Positions 57,351 through 64,000 of a DNA stretch of 64,000 nt are shown here, piece by piece. How positions within the stretch are numbered: the first letter of the stretch is position 1; each line of letters begins with the position of its first letter. Below the pieces are notes generated by a model. The model was not told the origin of the DNA, made no database searches, and saw nothing but the letters and a program-made list of their open reading frames with translations. The translations under genes and the position numbers were made by a program. Source of the DNA: Humulus lupulus (Eukaryota > Streptophyta > Magnoliopsida > Rosales > Cannabaceae); assembly GCF_963169125.1 (NCBI RefSeq), contig NC_084795.1, forward strand, positions 186,656,214 through 186,720,213. The letters run 5' to 3'.

Positions 57351-59196
57351 CAGTCAGTTCGAGATTTTGTACACCCCACGAACTACTATAAAGAGTCAGG
57401 CCCTGGCCGATTTTGTGGCAGAGTGCACAGGATTCAGGGAGGATCCTATGGAAGGGTCACCCCAGGTCACCTTGACCCAGGCGTCATGGAAGATCTTCGT
57501 GGATGGCTCATCCAATGAGAACAGCTACGGGGCTGGAATCATTTTGATATCCCCAGAAGGGCATAGATTCCACTCGGCTTTGAGATTCAGATTCAAGGCC
57601 TCCAACAACGAGGCCGAATACGAAGCTTTGCTGGCTAGGCTAAGGATAGCCCAGGAGCTGAAGGCCAGCTCCGTTCAGTGCTTCAGTGATTCCCAGCTCG
57701 TGGTAAACCAAGTGCTAGGTGAGTATCAAGCACGGGGAGCCAAGATGGCTGCTTACCTGGCCAAGGTAAAAGTCGAACTGTCCGCGTTTGAACGAGGCTC
57801 AATCGAGCAGATACCTTGAGAGCAGAATGCTAATGCAGACACCCTCGCCAAGCTCGCTACCTCCAGGGAGACGGAGGCTTTGGGGTTAGTACTGGTGGAA
57901 TTCCTGGAAAAACCAAGTATAAAAGAGGTCGGGGCAGAGGTCAAGATGATTGACGCCAGACCGACCTGGATGAATCCAATCCTCGAGTACCTCACCGAAG
58001 GAAAGTTACCCGAGGGACGTAACGATGCACAGCGGGTACTGTACCAGGCCCCAAGGTATACGGTGATAGATGGGATGTTGTACCGACATGGGCATTCGCT
58101 ACCCCTCTTGGGATGTGTTCTGCCAGGTGAGGCGAAGGCCATCTTGCAGGAAGTGCACGAGGGTTTTTGAAGGGATCACACTGGGGGGCAAAGCTTGGCC
58201 CTAAAAGTCTTAAGGCAAGGGTATTACTGGCCCACTCTATCAAAGGACTCGATCTCGTATGTCAAGAAATGCGACAAGTGCTAGCGATTCACCACAGTTG
58301 CCCGAGCTCCCCCAGTCGAGCTGAAGATGATCTCCTCCCCATGGCCATTTGCAGTCTGGGGAATCGACTTGGTTGGCACCCTCCCTACTGGAAAGGGCGG
58401 GGTCCGCTACGCCGTGGTGGCTATCGACTACTTCACAAAGTGGGCTGAGGCAGAGCCTTTGGCAACGATCACCTCCAAGAAAGTCCTCGACTTCATAGTC
58501 AAGAGCATTATCTGCCGGTTCGGGCTGCCGAAGAAAATCGTATCCGATAATGGGACTCAGTTCGATAGCGACCTGTTCACCGAATTTTGTGAAAGGTACG
58601 ACATCATGAAAAATTTCTCCTCCGTGGCCTATCCTCAGGCGAATGGCTAGGTCGAGGCTGTCAATAAGACGCTAAAGGCGAGCCTTAAGAAGAGGTTGGA
58701 CGAAGCCAAAGGGGTCTGGCCAGAACAGCTCCCTCAAGTACTGTGGGCATACCGAACCTCGCATTGGACCTCTACGGGGCATACTCCTTTCCCCCTTGCT
58801 TTTGGGAGCGAGGCGGTCCTTCCTGTTGATTTAAAGGTATATTCTCATAGAGTCCAGGCATATGACCAGGATCGCAATCATGAACTACTTTGCTCATCCC
58901 TCGACCTGATTGATGAAAGCTGAGAAGAGTCACAACTCCAGCTCACACATTACCAGCAAAAGATTACGCGTTATTTCAACTCAAGGGTCCGAAAATGCGC
59001 TTTTAGCATTGGCGACCTGGTCCTCAGGAGAGTCTTCTTAGCCGACAAGGATCCCAAAGATGGAGTACTGGGACCGAACTGGGAAGGGCCTTATCAAATA
59101 GCCGAGGTCATAAAGGAAGGAACCTACAAGTTAGCCCAGCTTAATGGAGAAGCGATCCCACGAGCTTGGAACGCCATCCACTTGAAGAAGTATTAA
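57351..59196 (+). pseudogene. element C RNase H and integrase
   Basis: RNase H: FVDGSSNEN (near 57499), NNEAEYEALLA and FSDSQLVVNQ. Then TGA 57817. The integrase zinc region is at about 58150-58290, damaged by TGA 58168 (Cys position in B) and TAG 58282. The core has AIDYFTKWAEAEP (near 58423) and VSDNGTQFDSDLF (near 58548), then TAG 58648 exactly where B has Gln just before the catalytic Glu. TGA 58921 follows. The C-terminal module is NWEGPYQIAEV, and the frame ends at TAA 59194-59196. Inactive. Confidence 0.88.
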
Positions 59197-59281
59197 GCAA
59201 TGAGAATTAAATCTTCTTTCATTATTGTGTATATTTGCAAATGTAATCTCAAGTAACCACGAAAGACCCTTTCCTAATTAT

Positions 59282-59293
59282 TTGGGGGGCATA
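59282..59293 (+). promoter_or_regulatory. internal polypurine motif of element C
   Basis: TTGGGGGGCATA lies 86 bases after the integrase stop, identical to A and B. The 121-bp array starts directly after it. Confidence 0.6.
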
Positions 59294-59295
59294 TG

Positions 59296-59940
59296 GTACC
59301 TGGCTAATATAACCAGGTCGCCTTAAAGACTTAGAAGTTGATTCAAATTGATTGGTCGATGTTTTTCTTAAAAAAAACGACATATTGATGAAGGAATAAC
59401 ACAACCTAAGTCCTATCTTGGATATAACCAGGTCCTAAAACTTAGAAGTTGATTCAAATTGATTAATCAGTGTTTTTCTTAAAAAGCACAAGACATTAGT
59501 CAAAGAATTAACGCGAACTAAGTTTTCAAAATAACATCCTGGCCATAACCAGGTCTTAAAACTTAGAAGTTGATTCAAATTGATTAATTAGTGTTTTTCT
59601 TAAAAAGCACAAGACATTAGTCAAAGAATTAACGCAAACTAAGTTTTCAAAATAACGTCCCGGATATAACCAGGTCCTAAAACTTAGAAGTTGATTCAAA
59701 TTGATTAATCAGTGTTTTTCTTAAAAAGCACAAGACATTAGTCAAAGAATTAACGCGAACTAAGTTTTCAAAATAACATCCTGGACATAACCAGGTCCTA
59801 AAACTTAGAAGTTGATTAATCAGTGTTTTTCTTAAAAGGCACAAGATATTAGTCAAAGAATTAACGCGAACTAAGTTTTTAAAGCAAGGTTCGGGATTCA
59901 ACCAAGATTTGTCTTAAAAATTGGATCGAGATTGGTTAAT
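59296..59940 (+). repeat. 121-bp tandem array, about five copies
   Basis: Each unit contains ataaccaggtcctaaaactt, gttgattcaaattgatt, gtgtttttcttaaaaagcac and gaattaacgcgaactaagtt. The ggtc landmarks at 59431, 59552, 59673 and 59794 are exactly 121 bp apart. The first (59316) and last units are more diverged. Not seen in A or B. Confidence 0.9.
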
Positions 59941-60069
59941 ATGTTTTTCCTAGAAAAATATAAGAGTATCAATCATGGCACCACGAAAAAGAAAAGCAAA
60001 CTAAGGTGCATAGAATCAAAAATTGACTAAAACCAAATGTCTCGAGGTCAAAAAAAACCTCATACAAAG

Positions 60070-62856
60070 TTACAACAAAAAAATATATATATATATGAAA
60101 AAAGTAAAAATGAAAGGCCCTAGGCTCCACCGGGCTCCACCGGGCTGCTCCGTGGAGGTCGCCGTCTCGCCCTCCTTCTCGGCCACTGTGGAGGCCTCCC
60201 CAGTCTCAGAAGGCGCCTCTTGCTGGAGGCGAGCTTTGAACCCTTCCCGAAAGTCCTCCCAGTCCGCTCCTAAAAAGGAGAAGTCCCCGTCCGAGTTGAA
60301 GACCCAATAATGGTAGAGCATGTCCTCCATGGCGGAGCTGGAAGCTGCCTTCTCTGCTGCCAAGGCGGCCTTGGCCTCCTCGGCTCTAGTCTTCGCAGAG
60401 TCTAACTTGGCCACTGCGGCAGCAAGGGCAGCCTTGGTAGCCTCGGCCTCTTGAAGCTTAGGATGGGCAACGTCCAGCTCAGCCCGCGCGACCGCCAAGG
60501 CATCCTTGGCCTCTTTTTCCTGCTGTTGGGCCACCTGCAAGGCGGCCAAGGTCATTTGATGGGTGGCCAAAACTGCTTGGTGCTCGCTCCTCATGTCCTC
60601 AAGCCGAGCCTTAGACCTGGATATGCTCCGGTGAAGAGCCAGAGCGCCCTACAAAACAAAGAGGCAACTGCCTTAGAAAAAAAAAAAGAGAGACAAGACA
60701 TAGCATGGTAACCAAAGTATAAAAGAGCAAAGCCAGCTTACCGTTAGAGCCATTCCCAGTGAAGACTCCATCACGCTCTCCGGGCTCTTTGTCTCGATTG
60801 CCCGCAGGTCCCTTTCGGTGGCCCCGTAGTAGTGGTTGACGGTGTAGGTCGCCATCTCGTACACCGTCCCCCGAAAGACGTCAGGAATTTTCTCTAGGGC
60901 CTGGGGTCCACCGGAATGCGCACCTCGGTGGCGGTAGCTGCCAAAGTCCCGGGCTCCATCTCCATATCCCGAACGAAGGTGGGAGCTCGTGGAGGGGGCG
61001 GGGGCATCTTCTCCATTGCTGCAGGAGGTGGAGGTACCTTGGCCAGGGCAGCTGGGGTCTGGTCTTTCCCCTTTGCAGGGGACTTGGTTGGTGTCCCAGC
61101 GAACTGCTTTGCCACCCGGAGCTTCTTCACCATGGGCCTGGAGGTCCCGGCAGAGGAGTTCCCTCCGGTGAACCTAGCTCGCAAATCCTTGTTCCTGGGC
61201 TAAGACATTTCCTCTGGCAAAACAAAGACAACATTAGTATACAAGTAAGCATTTATGCAAGAACAAAAATAAGGGGGGAAAAGCGGAACTCAAGTATATA
61301 TATTGAAAGGGATCCTACCCCCCGAGCTAGAAGAGGAATCTATGGTCACGACCATCGGCCGCGGAGCTCCTGCGGGGGAATCTAAGACAATGACTTCGCG
61401 AGCTGGAACAGGTTTTGGGTCCGGATCTGGTTCGGGACTAGACTCTTCTACATACTGCCTAAGACCCGGAGCTACAGTACCCTCCCAAAGAGAGGGCCAT
61501 GACCGGAGATTAGTCCCATACTCCTCAAAGAGGGCCGACCTAAAGGCTAAGGTGTTGTCTACGACTACACTACCCCTAGGGCAGCTACTCTCTTAATCCA
61601 GCACGAGCCGGTCGACACACTGGAGTAGGGTTACGTTGAGGTCGGGGTTGTTTCGATGGCGTTGGACGGGCTGGGATTAAACCTAGCTAACCGAGAATCG
61701 GCGGTGGCCCTATCTAAGCCCCTGAACATGTAAGGATTACCTTGCCCAGAGGGACCTGCGACTGCTCCGGACCAAATCCTCTCCTCGTCCATTCTTTAGG
61801 CGACCTCCAGCGCCCGCTTCCTCCTCGTCCTTACGAGGGGCACCTCATCCTCCTTGTCCTCATCCTCTCCTTCCCCCGCGTCCTCCTCCTCGGGGATGGG
61901 CCTCATCTCGCGAGCTGGGGGAAGCCCCCGGGGTCTCCTCAGGGCCAAAGTCTGGCCCGGAGAGATTAGTTTGCACGCCAACATCGTCTCGTCTGTCACA
62001 AGCTGTCGATAGTCCTTTTCACTGGGGGAAAACCCGCCAGTGTCTCGTACTGACTCCCGAGGATCACAGACTTGTCTGTCCTCGCGAAAATAGCTGCAGA
62101 ATTGTTCTAAGTTAGAAACTGATAAAGGGGAGCTAACCAATACTTAACTTACGAGCTAAGAGTGAAAGGCACTTACGAGGATGGCTGAAGTAATGAAGTT
62201 CGCAGTTGCGAAACCCCTTGGACATAAAGAAATGGTCTTTGAAGTCATTGGGGTGGCTGGGCAGCTCGATGACCGCAGCCATGTTTGGGAAGCGGGTCAG
62301 GTAGTACAACCCATCGCCTCGCCCCCGCTGCTCCAGGCTAGCCTTGAGGCAGAAAAAATATAAGATGTCCGCCGGAGTGGGGACCTTCAATTCCTGTTTC
62401 AGGAACAGATATCTCAACCCCGCCAACAAATGGTAAGAGATGGGGGGGGGGGGGGAGCTGGAAAGGAGCCAACTTCACGTAGTTGAGGAATTCGGCGATG
62501 TATTGGTCCAGTGGGAGGAAGGCCCCAGCCTTGAAGTGCTCGTCACTCCAAGCAGCGTATTCCTCATCGAGTGGCGCGCAGCTCCGCTCACCTTCTAGGG
62601 GAGGTCGGGCGATCAGGGCACCCCTCCCCAGCTCGATGTTGTGGGAGAGGAATATTTTATTCACTCTCCCCTAGTCGGTGATCTTCGAGACGATCCTCTC
62701 GGCCTCGAAAAAAGCGTCGGGCGCCACCTCGAGCTCCTGCTCCACGGCCGGCCCAAAGACGGGGATTGGGGAGTCTGTCATCACCTCCTTTCCTTTGGAC
62801 TGTTGGGAGGACGAGCTGCATGCGGTCTTCTTAGGAGCATTCTTCTTGGGTCCCAT
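60070..62856 (-). pseudogene. antisense accessory gene of element C
   Basis: Minus strand. ATG 62856 follows the 5' UTR intron. Exon-like blocks are 62864-62177, 62093 to about 61310, about 61226-60740, and 60648-60070. The first holds a diverged version of the domain seen in A and B (FLNYVKLAPFQL, LAGLRYLFLKQELKVP, DGLYYLTRF). The last is an Ala/Glu-rich coiled coil ending near YWVFNSDGDFSFL, matching FWKHNRGADFSYL of B in position. Damage: in-frame TAG near 62668, a 14-base C run (62442-62455) that shifts the frame, a stop near 61798, and a frame change near 60890. Exon order and the final phase agree with B, so homology is clear despite low sequence similarity. Function unknown. Confidence 0.75.
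62442..62455. repeat. 14-base G homopolymer
   Basis: Uninterrupted G14 (C14 on the coding minus strand) inside the conserved domain of the antisense gene; the frame differs on its two sides. Confidence 0.85.
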
Positions 62857-62864
62857 CTGGTCGC

Positions 62865-63390
62865 CTAGCGAACAAAAGAAGAAATTTTAGAAAGGGCGAC
62901 CTAAACATTAGAAAGAATCTGAAGAGAAGTGCTTCCTTTGCACGGGTTGAGGTAAGCTTAGCCCGTGGAGAGTGAGACCACGCGGTTCTATGAACATGCG
63001 CTTGTGCTCCCAACAGATCCCCGATTACTCAGAATTCGTGTGTCAGGAGGGTCTGGATAAAAGTTTTCCTTGGAAGGAAAGTTTCAGTAAGCAAGAAGTG
63101 CAGAACCGCCTGTGAAGCGTGTCCCCTAAGCGACCCAGTTTTGCACCCAAAGTGCTAGATATTTTAAACATGCATACCAAAAAATATCCTACCCAGAAAA
63201 TTTCCCAAGAAAAACGCACCCTATGAACCATGCTCCTAAATAGTTTTCTTCTACAATCGATGCCCTAAAATAAAAACCTACAAACTCCATACTCATAAAA
63301 ACCAGCAGAATATTGCATGCAGCTACCGTAACTATTTACCTAGGCTACAGTGAAAAGAAAATTTAAAGCATGCACAGTCAGAAAACTTAC
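62865..63390 (-). other. 5' UTR intron of element C antisense gene
   Basis: Donor TTTC|GTAAGT (GT at 63390-63389) and acceptor TTCGCTAG (AG at 62866-62865). The coding exon begins ten bases later at ATG 62856. Confidence 0.65.
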
Positions 63391-63615
63391 GAAATGTTTT
63401 GCTGTGGGGGAAATGAAGGGGTCTTCTGGGTTGGGGCCTCGACAGGATAACTGGTACCAAAGCCTCGAAGGAGCCCTTGCAACCAATCTTCTGGAATGTT
63501 AGGAACGGTAACTGGGAGAAAAAGAGGGTTTTTTGAGGGTGAGAAGAGAGAAGAAGATGGGAAATTTAGAAAATTTTCAAATAAATGGGTGGCCCATGCG
63601 TAAGGTGGCCACCCC

Positions 63616-63624
63616 TTTTATATA
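63616..63624 (-). promoter_or_regulatory. TATA box for element C antisense gene
   Basis: Minus-strand TATATAAAA followed by GGGG lies about 230 bases before the 5' UTR donor, outside the 3' LTR. Confidence 0.55.
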
Positions 63625-63874
63625 TGTGAAAGGCCACGTGAGGAGGGCCGTTGGATTTCCCTGATGTGGGATCCGAGGCTCTCCACTCGAAAGGCGAAAC
63701 GACGGCTGAGCATAGACTAGGCCATTTAATGCGGTTCTAGGAAGACGTACCGTCACCAACCACGATGTTCCACGTATTCGGTGCCTGCGTAAAAGGTGGA
63801 ATATGGAGAGTCCATGGAGAATCCTAAAAGCCCCTACTGTGGCCCTAAACGACGTCGTGTACCACGAGCAGGGG

Positions 63875-63887
63875 CTTGGGGGGTAAA
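63875..63887 (+). promoter_or_regulatory. element C terminal polypurine tract
   Basis: CTTGGGGGGTAAA abuts the 3' LTR start TGTATGCCC. Confidence 0.8.
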
Positions 63888-64000
63888 TGTATGCCCTGAT
63901 TTTCCACGGGCTATTAGCGAGCTGAGATATGGCCTAATTATATCAGCCACGTGGATACCACATGACCGGAGCTGCTGTCGTCAGGTCCTACCTCTTTAGC
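63888..64000 (+). repeat. element C 3' LTR, first 113 bases
   Basis: Matches 49643-49755 at all but one base (T at 63892, C in the 5' copy). The rest is outside the window. Confidence 0.92.

Larger units (their letters stand above)
49643..64000 (+). mobile_element. Tat-like Ty3-gypsy element C, right end outside window
   Basis: The 5' LTR is 49643-50393. The 3' LTR begins at 63888 after a polypurine tract and continues past the window. Between them: PBS block, gag split by a solo LTR (51084-53529), PR, RT, RNase H, IN (to 59196), internal polypurine motif (59282), a 121-bp tandem array, and the antisense gene (62856-60070). The frame has about fourteen stops, two frame changes and a small RT deletion. 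Over the 113 LTR bases visible at the right end, only one differs from the left LTR. Confidence 0.9.

Noticed and set aside
59296..59940. CRISPR-like array
   Set aside because: The units are contiguous 121-bp tandem copies without unique spacers, inside a plant retrotransposon.

Overview
The window looks like a repeat-dense stretch of a flowering-plant (probably dicot) nuclear genome. Evidence: AT-rich DNA between elements, GT-AG introns, a plant-type receptor-kinase relic, hAT and CACTA DNA transposons, a LINE remnant, a Ty1-copia remnant, and several Ty3-gypsy elements of the kind plant workers call Tat (pol on one strand, an extra antisense gene before the 3' LTR). No tRNA, rRNA, CRISPR or intact single-copy gene was recognised. 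Species cannot be assigned from this sequence alone.

Layout. 1-8.2 kb: low-copy-looking DNA with an orphan exon at 209-300, a decayed receptor-like kinase (4333-6598) and one end of a CACTA element (ends 7343). 8.2-8.7 kb: LINE zf-RVT fragment. 8991-14059: a full-length hAT element (8-bp target duplication TCAATTTC) with a broken BED-finger transposase. 14.4-27.8 kb: a 35-bp tandem repeat interrupted twice, by a CACTA element (14598-17398, duplication TGA) and by a minus-strand Tat-like element A (17418-27757) that itself carries a solo LTR (20322-22574, duplication AATAA). 28-34.4 kb: AT-rich DNA and a Ty1-copia relic. 34.6-37.3 kb: LTR fragment and the 5' part of gypsy element D. 37822-49483: complete Tat-like element B (590-bp LTRs with two differences, duplication CTCAT). 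49643 to the window end: Tat-like element C, whose gag is split by a second solo LTR (51084-53529, duplication CCCCC); its 3' LTR begins at 63888 and runs off the window.

How the parts relate. Elements A, B and C share one plan: LTR, a PBS-like site next to GTGCTTTCATTGAGAG, gag-PR-RT-RNaseH-IN in one direction, a copy of the polypurine motif TTGGGGGGCATA just after pol, then a multi-exon gene on the opposite strand with its own TATA box and 5' UTR intron, then the terminal polypurine tract and 3' LTR. The antisense gene keeps its architecture across three divergent elements, although every copy here is damaged. All pol genes carry stops, frameshifts or deletions, so none looks autonomous. 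Elements B and C have nearly identical LTRs (C judged from 113 visible bases) but many in-frame stops, mostly of a C-to-T type, which suggests recent copying of already-defective templates. The two solo LTRs carry four palindromes each, with the same spacing but different sequence; this and the antisense gene with its internal polypurine motif are the most unusual signals in the window.
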